64,000 bases of DNA from Oegoconia quadripuncta. Taxonomy: Eukaryota; Arthropoda; Insecta; Lepidoptera; Autostichidae. The DNA lies in assembly GCA_949316235.1 (NCBI GenBank), contig OX438753.1, positions 22,934,801-22,998,800 on the forward strand. The letters run 5' to 3'. Positions 22,411 through 32,593 of the stretch are shown here, one piece after another; position 1 is the first letter of the stretch, and each line of letters begins with the position of its first letter. Below the pieces are notes generated by a model. The model made no database searches, was not told the DNA's origin, and was given only the letters and a program-made list of their open reading frames with translations. A program made the translations under genes and the position numbers.

Positions 22411-23225
22411 TAAAGGGCAAAATGTTTAAATCCGTAATAAGACCGGTCGTAATGTATTGTATGGATATTGTTCCATGGGTTGGAATGTTGGGCCATGAAG
22501 AAGATGGATGAAATTTCATGCAGCAGAGATGAGAATGTTGAAATGGATGAGTGGAGTGACGAGGATGGATAAAATAAGGAATGAGTATGTAAGAAGGGAG
22601 TTTAAAGTGGCACCCGTGATAGAAACTGCCTCCGTGGCTCAATGTAAACAACATTGGGTTTACGATTCGGAGGTCGCGGGTTCGATCCCCAGCGGGGTAC
22701 ATATTAGTACTCGGTTTGGTTGGTGGTAGGGCATTTTAAATGTCCGCCTGGCTAGCTACCACCATCTTATCTAAAACTGCCGCCAAACAGCAATATCAAT
22801 AGCATTGTTGTGTTCCGATTGTCAGAGGTAAGATAGCCAGTTCCCCAAATAAGATGGGGTTTTCGGGTCAGTACGCTGCCACCTTCGACCTCATCTTCAC
22901 TTAACATCAGGTGTGATTGAGGTCAAGTGCTAACCCGTTGTGCATTAAAAAAAATAAAAGAAAAGTTGAAAGGATATCGTTTAGCTTGGTATGGACATGT
23001 TATGATGAGTGATGAAACGCATGTTACTAAGAGAGTGATGAATATGGATGTCGATGGTTGGAAAGGAAGAGGAAGACCACGGAAAAGATGGATGGATTGT
23101 GTGAGGGGTGATATGAACGAAAAGGGCGTGAATGATGAGATAACGGCTGATAGAGGAGATTGGAAGAAAATGACGTACTGCGCCGCCCCCAAATAAATTG
23201 GGACAAGTCAAGAAAATGATGAATG
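22411..23225 (+). pseudogene. R-II RTE-like LINE C terminus, split by SINE-A
   Basis: The left part (to 22625) encodes KMFKSVIRPVVMYC, a frameshifted stretch, then MKFHAAEMRMLKWMSGVTRM and a KIRNEYVRREFKVAPVIE end. The right part (from 22959) continues in frame KLKGYRLAWYGHVMMSDETH and ends GDWKKMTYCAAPK-stop at 23194-23196. This is the W-Y-G-H-V C-terminal region of RTE-like LINE proteins. SINE-A at 22626-22958 interrupts it. The tail GGGACAAGTCAAGAAAATGATGAATGA is LINE 3' sequence. A second R-II copy lies at 61752-62000. Non-functional. Confidence 0.75.
22626..22958 (+). mobile_element. SINE-A inserted in R-II (TSD AGAAA)
   Basis: A full-length SINE with A box TGGCTCAATGT (22635-22645) and B box GGTTCGATCCC (22679-22689) is flanked by AGAAA at 22621-22625 and 22959-22963. 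Removing it with one AGAAA restores the GAA-AAG-TTG codon phase of the host LINE. The tail is A-rich (22946-22958). Confidence 0.8.
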
Positions 23226-23305
23226 AAACTATATTTATCGGAAATCTATTTCATAATGAAACTCTATTCATGACATGCATCAACTTAGGGTTCAGTGATA
23301 TACAA

Positions 23306-23470
23306 TACAATACAAATAATCTTTATTGCGCAAAATAATTTACAATAATATTTGATGATAACAATAGAACACAATTAGGCGGTGTTGTCACTAAAAGTGA
23401 TCTCTTGCAGACAACCCACAACTACGGGACATTTGTAGGTAGAAAAACAGGTAGGGTGCACGATACTACC
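23306..23470 (-). mobile_element. LINE 3' end, antisense, (TATTG)n tail
   Basis: On the minus strand it has GCAAGAG, the hairpin ATCACT-TTT-AGTGAC (23387-23401 in plus coordinates), ACACCGCC, then GCAATAAAG and TTGTATTGTATTGTA at 23306-23325. It is the same family as 53648-53920. Confidence 0.65.
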
Positions 23471-24480
23471 AACTAAAGAAATAATTATAGATAAGTTAGC
23501 ATAAATATAATAATATCATATTAATAGACTTACTTAATAATATAAATATATATATACATATATATATACTCGAAAATGAATAAATATATATAAGTAGTTA
23601 ATATATAGCATAAAACACAATAGCTAGAAGCACTTACAGATAGTCAACTAATGTTCACGAGGCGGGAGTTAACGAAAAGAAAAAAGTCTGGGACCTAAGT
23701 AGTGGTTTTTGACTTGAAATTTAAAAATATTTAAAGATATACATACTCGTATATGTTCACCGATTATTTTACCGATCGTAGTTATGTTTGCTAAGTACCT
23801 ACCTATTATTGTCTAAAAACTTAACAACCAGAAGCTCGTAGGGATTTATGCAATTGCCTTATTTTGAGGTATTCGGCGATCATAGAGCTAGGGGGCTTTG
23901 GGGTTGAATATGTGTTTTGGAGACTTTTCTAGGTAGTTTAATTTGCTTTATTAGTTCTAAAGCTCTAATGTTCTAAAGCTCTAATATTATATTAAAAACA
24001 TATTAATATATCCTTATCATAATAATTATATGGCATTATGGAAATCAATAACTATTATCCACACTTAGTTTTCACAGTTAATACCAATGATGTGCCGTCC
24101 TTATGCGTAAAAGTACCAGAATAGCAGAAGCTACTAAGACGTTGGATGCCCCCCCGGCGCGTATAGTTTTATGCATTATGGCCCCATTACATTTCTGCGT
24201 TGTAGTGCTTATTGGATAATATACCCTACGCTATAATAATGAGAAATTGCAATGTTCACCTCTCGTATATTTATTGAAATTATCGTTTAAGTAGATGCAG
24301 AAAAATTAACAAGGAAGCTCGTGTACATACATTAAACATCAGTTAACTTTGCACAATAAACTATTGAGAATTAAACCAAATAGTGCTAAATATGTGCCAA
24401 AATTGAGTAAACAAATCTAAACTAAACTCTATCTTCTATCAGTAAACTTTGATCCGAACTATCACGTGAACTATGCACTC
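23471..24480. other. No gene recognised; upstream of the 24.6-kb exon
   Basis: AT-rich, with TA-type low complexity at 23538-23590 and an isolated GCCCCCCCGGCGCG patch near 24150. No repeat placed. It probably includes the promoter region of the exon at 24604. Confidence 0.35.
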
Positions 24481-24603
24481 ATGCGATAGTGTTGTGAGTT
24501 AGATAGTGCGAGCTGAAACTTCGTGGGAACTAGTTCAATGAGCGAGTGATTGTGACGGCGCGCCCTGGGCGGGGGCGGCTCGCGGCGCGCCGGCTGTGAT
24601 GCC

Positions 24604-24680
24604 ATGGGCCAGGACTGGTGCTTCCGACGCAAGAGAAAGCGCAGCAGCGGCCAGGAAGACTCCCACCAGCATCACACCCG
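24604..24680 (+). CDS. Candidate first coding exon, unknown protein
   Basis: ATG at 24604 lies in an ideal start context (GCCATGGG). Twenty-five codons plus two bases (MGQDWCFRRKRKRSSGQEDS, then a His-rich end) run to a GT donor, CACCCG|GTAAAT at 24681, leaving phase 2. About 21 of 25 codons end in G or C, unlike any shadow frame here, and the exon sits in a short GC-rich island (24552-24680). Gly2 could be myristoylated and Cys6 palmitoylated; FRRKRKR is a nuclear-localisation-like basic patch. I do not recognise the protein. An overlapping frame from ATG 24599 is also open but has poorer GC3. No matching second exon was found downstream, so it would splice far away. Confidence 0.45.
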
Positions 24681-24929
24681 GTAAATATAACCTCTCCTAA
24701 CGTGACATTACCAGGCTAGCATAAACTAGAGGAGACTCGAGGTCTTGGTTTGTTTAGACTTAGCAGTATATTAATACCTGTTTCGGTATTCAATTAACAT
24801 TTAAAATATATTTATAATTATAGTAATGTATTAAGTTAAATAATTATACAGGTGAAATTTATAAAACCCCCAAAACATGCTAAAACAATTTCCATACTTG
24901 CTCATGTGAGCAAAATTACGCTTACCAAA

Positions 24930-25115
24930 CTGAGCTCGCGAGTTTGATTCCCAACGGAATATATGTTCAATATCACCATGTTATCAAAGTCTACCACTAA
25001 GTTGCAATGTAGCAATCTTTATTTAGCTTCGTTGAATTCCGGTTACTTTGGGATAACAACGCTGGCTTCCGCCTCATTAGGTGTGACTGAGGTCAAGCGC
25101 TAATCAGTCATGCAT
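24930..25115 (+). mobile_element. SINE-A, degenerate
   Basis: GAGCTCGCGAGTTTGATTCCC, ATATCACCATGTTATC, GTTGAATTCCGGTTACT, GGCTTCCGCCTCATTAGGTG and TGACTGAGGTCAAGCGCTAA follow the SINE-A order with many changes. Confidence 0.5.
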
Positions 25116-25693
25116 CTTAAAGATAGGTAAATCGGATTTTCTGACATCACAAAAACCTCCTACAAACCAATTCATAAACTAGTATCTAATTTTAATGGCT
25201 CTTTAACAGAATCCAAGACTATTTCATGAATTGGTCAGAAATACAGGTAATTAAAAGAATGTTCGAACAAGACGCTACCAGGCTTACATAAAGCCACAGC
25301 GACATAACATCCCCGAATCGAGCGGAATAACCGCTCCGGTTACAAAGTCGCAAAACTGAAGACGCTCTTAGCGAGGCTCGATGTTTTCAGTGTCCTTGTA
25401 ACCTCTAGTGTACTTTAACGACGGCTTATCGATATTGTGAGTCGATATTATCGTAGCTGTTTGAAGTGCTGGCTCTGTGTAGTCGTTATGGCTGGATGTC
25501 GTAGATTGCGGCTTTACTTACTGATGTTGTCACCGCTTATATAGGAGGGTAGTGTTTTAAGAGTGTATGTATTCCTATTTGACTCGAGGTGTACATACTC
25601 CAGACTTAGTTATAAGGAAAACGATGCCAAAAAGGGCTTTTAATTACAACATCTGTTTAAAGCCAATAAAAACCTAGACAGCGACTAATAAAA
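25116..25693. other. No gene recognised
   Basis: Contains a fragment at 25455-25505 (GTGCTGGCTCTGTGTAGTCG-TTATGGCTGGATG) matching the mobile insert seen at 29001 and 35528. Otherwise unplaced. Confidence 0.4.
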
Positions 25694-26112
25694 TGCTATA
25701 GATGAAGTATAGCTTTAGCTGTGAGAAATGGACATTAACACAAAGGGATAGGGAAAGGTTAGAGGCATTCGATATGTGGTGGTGGAGACGAATGGAGGGA
25801 ATAAGCTGGACAGAGAAGAGAACAAATGAAGAGATGTTATTGATGGTAAAGGAGAAGAGATGCCTGTTGGCCAGTTGAGAACCGAAGAGGAGAGATGATT
25901 GGTCACTTGATACATGACATTTTTTTGAGGAAAAAAAATTTTTGACAGATTGAAGGAAATAGACGAACTGGACGACCTAGGCGCAATTACTTTGACCAGG
26001 TGAAAGAAAAGGTGAATGTCGTGTCGTACCAAGAGCTTATATGGAGGGCGGTAAACAGAGAGACGTGGTCATTACAGCACCGACAAGAGCATAGATCTTA
26101 AATTGAAGAAGA
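25694..26112 (+). pseudogene. R-III RTE-like LINE C terminus
   Basis: The plus strand encodes SCEKWTLTQRDRERLEAFDM, then RRMEGISWTEKRTNEEMLLM and, after frameshifts and stops, KRRDDWSLDT-like and RRGRPR-like remnants and a terminal RQEHRS-type end near 26095. It matches the 20740-21345 copy in order. The minus-strand open frame over it is a shadow. It has several disablements. Confidence 0.65.
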
Positions 26113-26217
26113 AGTATACCTATTTGCAAGTGAATATGTACATTAGCCTGAACCGATTGATGAATTGTAATAATTAGGCGTCGCTATATTCATCATGCCC
26201 ACCGTTATTTGCCATTC

Positions 26218-26575
26218 AATTCATCATCATCAGCCCCTAAACATCCCATTGCAGGCCTTCTCTCGTATATGAGGGAGTATAGGTAGTAGTCAAGTGTGAT
26301 TGTGCATAAAAAAAAAATAGTTAGCCAAATTTCTTGCCAGAAAGCTTAAGTAATCTATCATATTACCAGGAGCCGGGATGTAGGAACTGAAACTCCCTGA
26401 TGACATAAATAGCCGAATTTTATTTTATTTCCATTACACATGATGACGAGGGTCTGACGATGGAGCCAGAAAAGTCCTTGATGGGCTTTCTGTCACTCGT
26501 CTTTCTAACAGAATTATCATCATATCAGCCACAGGACGTCTACTGCTGAACATAACCCTCCCCCATCGAATAGTA
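26218..26575. repeat. Two small CATCATCAnCAGCC repeat pieces
   Basis: 26218-26290 (CATCATCATCAGCCCCTAAA...TTGCAGGCCTTCTCTC) and 26517-26573 (ATCATATCAGCCACAGGACG-TCTACTGCTGAACAT) resemble the (ATG)n-tailed 3' end of R-IV at 58826-59160, in the same minus orientation. Coding parts are absent. Between them lies unplaced sequence. Confidence 0.4.
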
Positions 26576-26639
26576 TGTGATAATCATGAGCTCATTTTAA
26601 AAGTATTTTTAATGTGGAACTTATCTAATTTAATTTCTA

Positions 26640-26875
26640 TCTAACTAATATTATAAATGCGAAAGTTTGGATGTTTGTTTGTTTGTTGCACAATCATGGC
26701 GAAACGGATGAACGGATTTGGATGAAATTTGATATATAAGTACAACATACCTTAGATTAAAGGATGGGCTATTTTTTATACCGATAAAGTTGAGTAGTTC
26801 CAGCAGGATAAACAAATTAAACATATCAGCGGGATAATGTTATTCCACGCAGGTGAGACCGCGGGCGGAAGCTTG
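26640..26875 (+). mobile_element. Helitron-like element
   Basis: It starts TCTAACTAATATTATAAATG after an A and runs through ATGGCGAAACGGATGAACGG and AAACATATCAGCGGGATAA to GCGGGCGGAAGCTTG, where the canonical CTAG has become CTTG. About 236 bp, non-coding. It directly precedes the tail of an R-I LINE. Confidence 0.65.
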
Positions 26876-26880
26876 TTTTA

Positions 26881-27272
26881 ATACATACATACATAATGTC
26901 ACGCCTGTTTCCCGTAGCGGTAGGCAGAGACCACAGACTTCCACTTGCTACGATCCTGACACACCTCTTCTGCTTCCTTCACTCTCATAAGGTTGTTCAT
27001 ACATGCTCGTTGGTTTAGGGTTCTCTTGACGTGGCCTTTCTTTAAGATGTCCCCGATTTGATCATGGTACGTTCGCCGTGGTCTTCTCCTACCAACACTA
27101 CCATCCACATTCGCTTTGTATATCTCTTTCGTAAGTTCTCTTTCATTCATCCTCTCCACATGTCCAAACCATCTCAGCATACCTTTTTCAATCTTTGTCA
27201 CTACATCTTCATTCACACTGCTTAACTCCCTAATTACACTATTTCTGATTCTATCTTTCAGAGTCACATTGT
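26881..27272 (-). pseudogene. R-I RTE-like LINE C terminus (best copy)
   Basis: A minus-strand open frame of 122 codons (26899-27267) carries GMLRWFGHVERMNERELTKE, a [17 protein letters not shown] block and the terminal EVCQDRSKWKSVVSAYRYG stretch. This is the C-terminal part of an RTE-like endonuclease/RT polyprotein. The upstream RT domain is missing: homology stops at about 27272, so it is a 5'-truncated retrocopy with an intact local frame. The tail is ATTATG(TATG)n at 26881-26898. Confidence 0.75.
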
Positions 27273-27897
27273 TTTAATATATTTCTGAAAGTTCGTTAGA
27301 GATAAATCCAAGTTTCATTCGTATAAAAAACTATCGATAACCAAGGAGCTCTAGCAGGGCCTTAATTTGAGAGCTCGCTCAAATGAGCCGTACTTCACCC
27401 AAGTAGATCAAGATATGGATTCCATGTAAACGAGGTTCTTGCCCGCATTTGTGCCCTATGCCTATGAACAAAGTGCCGCGGCCACAAGGGTTCTCTCACG
27501 TGAATAGTTCCTTGTTTTACACACACACAGAGGCAATTCCAATTGCTATCTGCTTATACAGAAATTGGGTATCTGATGTATGTTGTATATAATGTTCAAG
27601 ACTCAAAATTTTAAGATTGAAGTATATAGTTTTTATTGTGATCAATACCATTCCATCAGCATAGTCTCACAGTAAGTTGAACCATACCTAAACTTAGTCT
27701 CTGAACCCCTTGGATGGTCCATAACGTGTGATTTTTGAAATAACGTAAAAGGCTATTATAACACATCTGATCATTGGCATGATAAGCTACGGGAGTGGAC
27801 CGCTCAGCGATACCAATTTGTTATTTGTTTTCCTATTATCTGTTATATCTTTATTTTTCATTTATGTATTTACTATACCGCCTATACTTATATTTTA
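27273..27897. other. No gene recognised
   Basis: No repeat or coding region identified. Confidence 0.4.
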
Positions 27898-27898
27898 A

Positions 27899-28190
27899 CC
27901 GCCTCCGTGGCTCAATGTAAACAACATTGGGTTTACGATTCGGAGGTCGCGGGTTCGATCCCCAGCGGAGTACATGTTTAAGTACTCGGATGATTGGTGG
28001 TAGGGAATTTTAAATGTCCGCCTGGGTAGCTACCACCATCTTATCTAAATCTACCGCTAAGCAGCAATGTCAATAGCATTGTTGGGGTTTCCGGGTCAGT
28101 ACCTTTCCACCTTCGACCTCATCTTCACTTAACATCAGATGAGATTGAGGTCAAGTGCTAACCCGTTGTTCATAAACAAAAAATATATCA
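27899..28190 (+). mobile_element. SINE-A with microhomology deletion
   Basis: The head is perfect (CCTCCGTGGCTCAATG; GGTTCGATCCCC). In the body, sequence from after ATTGTTG to the next GTTGGGGTTTCC is lost, consistent with deletion between two GTTG direct repeats. Confidence 0.75.
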
Positions 28191-28495
28191 TCATTATACA
28201 CAGTTCTATTATACACATATTTGCATACATAAGTTTATAAGTTTAAATATATTGTCTTGCAATCGTTCACTAAGCTAATTTCGTAATTTGTACTTAATTG
28301 TAATCCGTGGATAACTGTAATTAGCTTTCTACTTTCTAATACCTACCTTGTTTGAAATATCATCTATGTTGTAAGCTGTTGTTATCCCTAAGAAAATAAA
28401 ATAAAATTTACGGTATTCAAATATATATTTTAGAAGGGTCTTAATTTTTTGGGTAATAGCTAAAGAATATTTAAATAAATCAAGGATATAGATAA

Positions 28496-28770
28496 ACCTT
28501 CCAGTCTCTCTCCAGAATGGTAGCGGTATTTAAAGAGTTAGTACCCCAGGAGGGTACCAGCACTGCTGGAGAATCCCTCATCGCTCAGGCTGCCCTACTT
28601 ATTCTGGGGTGGACACCTTCCTCAAAGGCCGGCAACGCATCTGTGACCCTTTTGGTGTTGCGGGTGCCCATGGGCGGCGGTGATTGCTTTCCATCAGGTG
28701 ACCCGCATGCTCGTTTGCCGCCCTCTCATATTAAAAAAAAAAAATAAAAAAAAAAAATAATAATAATAAT
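28496..28770 (+). mobile_element. SINE-D, 5'-truncated, A/ATA tail
   Basis: The body ACCTTCCAGTCTCTCTCCAG, GAATGGTAGCGGTATTTAAA and CAGGAGGGTACCAGCACTGC matches the longer antisense copy at 51997-52313. From ACACCTTCCTCAAAGG (28613) to the tail it is nearly identical to the 3' end of LINE L-I (8419-8545). The 76-codon open frame across it (28517-28747) is not a gene. The tail is (A)n then (TAA)n, to about 28770. Confidence 0.65.
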
Positions 28771-29000
28771 AAAAATTTGCGGGTTTTGCACGGTTGGAAG
28801 GGTCCCGAGTAGGCTAGTGGCATTGCCTCGTTGACTACCGAGGTTCACCCTTTGTGCTAACTATCGTGCGAGGCTTTGATAACTAACGGAAGAGGCTGTG
28901 AGAGTCCGGTCCTCATGGTTCTAGAACACTAGGGTGCCTGTATATTTTTATATATGCGCCGTGTGAGGTTCTCCACTGATTATGGTACTGATTATAGGTA

Positions 29001-29332
29001 TTAGACGTAGCTAAGAAGTACTTGGCTCTGAGTAGCCGTTATAGCTGGATATTGAAGCTATTTCAGAATCAATATTATTAAAAATATTGTCTGTTTGTAT
29101 CATCCGGCAGCAAACTTATTCCAATACTAAAATAACTAACACATAGTTTATTTTTGTATTTATTTACATGAAGTATTTTTTTACAAAATAAATTTGTATT
29201 TATGTAGTATATCAACCATCTGGTATCCACAACACAAGCCTATAGTTGCTTAAAGTGGAACTAGATAGTATTGTGTGTATGTCCAAGGATATTTATTATT
29301 TATTTGTTATTATGATTGAAAATTTAGTCAAC
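29001..29332 (+). mobile_element. Composite: mobile insert + SINE-B tail, 5'-truncated
   Basis: It is homologous over its whole length to 35528-35862. 29001 to about 29150 matches the 162-bp insert there (TTAGACGTAGCTAAGAAG, CGTTATAGCTGGATATTGAA, TGTCTGTTTGTATCATCCGG). It continues without a break into the SINE-B 3' half (GTATTTATTTACATG, CAACCATCTGGTATCCACAA, TGTGTGTATGTCCAAGGATA). The SINE-B tRNA head is absent. Confidence 0.65.
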
Positions 29333-29538
29333 CTCTGAGGATCTAAATTTAGCAATATCATCCATGTATAAAAGAGTTAAATATCTCCGACACGGTTGAA
29401 CCGATTAACATTCACTGGGTATAATCTTAATTATATTAAAAAAACTAGACTCATCATGAGATACATCCGGACAAAGACTGAACACACACAACGCCCTCAA
29501 ACATAGCAAACGTCGATTTCTTATTTATTGCATTACAA

Positions 29539-29738
29539 TCCCAACTAAAATTATAGTGTTTGTCTATGTCTGTATGTATGTACGTTTGTTACTTCTTCAC
29601 GTCTAAACGGCTGGACGGATTTGGATGAAATTTGGTTGGTAGACAGATTAGGACCTGGATTAATATATAGGCATATTTTTTGCTGAACCGATTTTGAGAT
29701 AATCATCCACGCGGACGAAGTCGCAGGCGGAAAGCTAG
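29539..29738 (+). mobile_element. Helitron-like element, complete
   Basis: TCCCAACTAAAATTATAG after an A, then CTTCTTCACGTCTAAACGGC, the GGACGGATTTGGATGAAATT block, and a GCGGACGAAGTCGCAGGCGG-AAAGCTAG end followed by T. 200 bp, with both termini fitting TC/CTAG at an A/T site. A closely similar subfamily copy is at 109-300. Confidence 0.7.
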
Positions 29739-30275
29739 TGATTAATAAAAGTTAAAGAGAAGATCAAAGTTTGGGATATAATTATACTAAAACGTTACTG
29801 TTTATTTGTAATATTCAAAAGGAGATTGAGTTCCTAGCTTATTCTTTTCTTGAGAATTAACCTTTTGAAGGAGCGGCAATTTTAAATTAAAGTGACGGAA
29901 AGATGTCGAGATCCCATGGAATAAAACATTTTTACTGACTCGATTGGGTCCTCTTCGTATATAATGGAAAACCTGAAGCCTTTTCAAGACGATAAATTGT
30001 AGAGGCATAATACAAAACAAGGACGGACACAGACTTCGAGTTAGCCTGGGGCTCCAAAATAAAAATAATAAACCTAACATAAAAATAATATTACTGCATT
30101 TTTAAGGGATCATTTTAATTATCACTGGAAAAAGTACTATGTAATGTGGTTAATACTGAAAAAGTTTGATGAAAACTTGTTTTTTTGTTTTTTTTGGTGT
30201 GTTTCGATGATAATAATATTTCGAGGGAATTTTCAATTTTTTAATTTTTATATTTAACATACATACATACATAAT

Positions 30276-30959
30276 GTTATTTTTGTTCTGCAAAAACGTG
30301 CAATTCGAGCAACTGTACGGGCTGAAGTCACGTGACTCCCTAAGAGATAGTTTTAAAGTTATCAAAATTATGACACTTCCATCTCTGTACATCTATGAAA
30401 ACATTATGTATACTCGGAAGAATATTCATCTGTTCTCCAAGAAAAGTGACATACATTCCCTTAATACTCGACACAAATATAAATTGTCCGTGCCTACGTT
30501 CAGACTTCAAAAGTCAAATAAGTCGTACTTAGGGAACTGTATCCGTTTTTATAACAAAATTCCATTAAATATATTGGAGCTCACGGAACGACAATTTAAA
30601 AATAGAATCAAAAGTACCCTTATTAGAAAGGCCTATTATAGTATAAATGATTACTTGGAAGATAGAGATGCCTGGCTTCAGTAGTGTATTTTAATATCAT
30701 AGCTTTAAGGAAATTGACAATGCCCATTTACAGCAGCTACTTATTATGCAGACTGACAATGCCTCTTTACAGCAGCTACATTACTCTAAATTATTATATA
30801 ATCCTTTTATTTGTATTCAGATATTTGATAATAATTAATGTACTTACTTTCGTTTTTACATTTAATTATGTATATATATATATATATTGTATTGTAATGG
30901 ACATGTCCAAGTGCGCGGAATACGCCTATGGAAAAAATAAATGAGTATGAGTATGAGAA
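30276..30959 (+). pseudogene. L-II LINE, RT C terminus plus 3' UTR and tail
   Basis: The frame ending at TAG 30682-30684 contains LYGLKSRDSLRDSFKVIKIM, TLPSLYIYENIMYTRKNI and IRFYNKIPLNILELTERQF, the C-terminal region of a non-LTR RT. A frameshift near 30310 separates an upstream LQKRAIRA block read in another phase. The 3' UTR holds a 45-bp tandem repeat (ACAATGCCCATTTACAGCAG / ACAATGCCTCTTTACAGCAG), a (TA)n run and AATAAATGAGTATGAGTATG. Related copies are at 41465-42010 and 46253-46705. Confidence 0.7.
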
Positions 30960-31081
30960 TGTCACGCCTATTTCCCATAGGGGTAGGCAGAGACAACAGA
31001 CTTCCATTTGCTATGACGCTGACACACCTCTTTTGCTTTATTCACTCTCATAAGGTTGTTCATACATGCTCGTCGGTTATA
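30951..31081 (-). pseudogene. R-I RTE-like LINE, terminal codons
   Basis: The minus strand encodes the R-I end (RACMNNL, then SKWKSVVSAYPYGK with changes). It meets the L-II LINE tail-to-tail at about 30955. The preceding part of the same domain lies at 32134-32290, so a stretch of about 1.05 kb (31082-32133) intervenes. Confidence 0.6.
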
Positions 31082-31269
31082 CCAGGAGTACATGGCTTGT
31101 TAGGAGGAAGAAGGAGATTATCTAGTGCTTCCCTTCCTTTTCCTTGTTCAAGTTATATTGACTCTACTATCAAATGGGCCAAGTATAATAATGACGAGCT
31201 GTTCATAACTTATGCACTCCTAGTACTTGTATAGTATAAGTATGAAAAACGTTAACTTTCCGGTAAACT

Positions 31270-31520
31270 TTTTAACAATTGTCAAAAATCAAAGTCAAAG
31301 CACATTTATTGTGAATCACAGGTAGCATTTGGTCTTTAGAGCAATATGTTCCACCGTAAAGGCGTACAATATGACAACATTTTAGCAATTACAATTTACA
31401 AAAATTAACTTAATTTACTAATACAATTCTTTATGTCAAATAAAATACATTGCATATATGATTAATAGATACGTTACAATTTGATTATAATACAATTATA
31501 TGGACTTGTCATCTAAGAAT
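31270..31520 (-). mobile_element. LINE 3' end, antisense (probable)
   Basis: The minus strand ends CACAATAAATGTGCTTTGACTTTGATTTTTGA, an AATAAA plus TTTGA-type tail. The body ACCAAATGCTACCTGTGATT has no coding content. It lies in the segment that splits the R-I copy. Confidence 0.45.
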
Positions 31521-32133
31521 TCGTGTAAGCCTTAAAAACTTTTTTGGACCAACAGATCATAGTAAATCAGGCGCTTCCGTAATCAATTTTGGAATCGTAT
31601 TATAAATTTTATTATGTTATTAAAAAATTTACTAAGAGGTGTCACAGTTCCGAACAGAAAAAATACAAGGCCAACGTATTTTATTAGAGTATGTTGAAAT
31701 TTGGTCACTTTTATACTTTGGACATTTCAGCATTATTGACAATATGATAACCTAGACAGAAAAGCAATGTGAAGATTAGTCCATGTCGATGGTAGGAACA
31801 TTATTTAAAGACACTTAAATCCAAACAGTGTTAAGGTGAAGAAATCTTATTTTTATCCATCACACTAGTGTTGTGCTTAGTAAAATTATTCCCTAACCGT
31901 AACACCAGTATGAGAGAGCAAACCCATCACCTTCCCATGGCCCCATCAACCATCTTGGTTATACGGGCCGAATCGTTGAGAGATGTGCCCGGTACTTGCG
32001 CGAGGCTCTTTCCCGTTGGCACATTTTCTTGACTCTCGACAAGTTAAGTTCTATATCCTTGTCCCTAGTTGCTTTCTCCCTTTCTGGGGCTTGACTTGGA
32101 GTGTGAGAGAGCAGTGTGAAGGTTAGTCGGGCG
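31521..32133. other. Unplaced sequence within the split R-I copy
   Basis: The AT-rich first half has nothing identified. 31900-32125 is more GC-balanced (CCCATGGCCCCATCAACC, GTTGCTTTCTCCCTTTCTGG) but has no coding frame I recognise. It may be part of the insertion that separated the two R-I pieces. Confidence 0.35.
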
Positions 32134-32290
32134 CGGGTTTAGGGTACTCTTGACTTGGCCTATCTTTAAGACATCCCCGATTTGATCATGATACGTTCGC
32201 CGTGTTCTTCCCCTACCAACACTACCAGCCACATTCGCTTCGTATATGTCTTTCGTAAGTCTGCTTTCATTATCTCATATTTAAGTTAAT
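32134..32290 (-). pseudogene. R-I RTE-like LINE, upstream piece of the same copy
   Basis: GTACTCTTGACTTGGCCTAT, CATCCCCGATTTGATCATGA and CTACCAACACTACCAGCCAC align with 27020-27150 in the same orientation and precede, in element sense, the piece at 30951-31081. The frame is damaged. Confidence 0.6.
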
Positions 32291-32593
32291 CTTAAATAGG
32301 TTCTTAGCTATTGTACAGTGTTTGTACATAAGAGAAGAATGATAAGAGTCTTGATAGTCACCAAAGTCTTTGATCTTGATAGAAACACTTGATATGGATA
32401 TTAAACTTTATTAATGATCGAATATAGATATGTGTGCACACTAATAGAGTAGGTCGAGAACTGACGTGTTTGGGTAAAAAGTATGTCGCTGACACGTGCC
32501 CGAAATGCTGACTAAACTTTACAATATTTAATGTACTTGTACAGCTATGTTTCATGGAAATGGGTTAAGGCGTTCCGAAGAGCGTTTATCATA

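Noticed and set aside
25715..26032. 105-aa Ser/Phe-rich minus-strand frame; similarly 22923-23211 minus
   Set aside because: Antisense of RTE-like LINE coding sequence (R-III and R-II).
26899..27267. 122-aa frame as a host gene
   Set aside because: C-terminal peptide recurs at 2717, 30951 and 62025 with LINE tails. It is a truncated RTE-like LINE.
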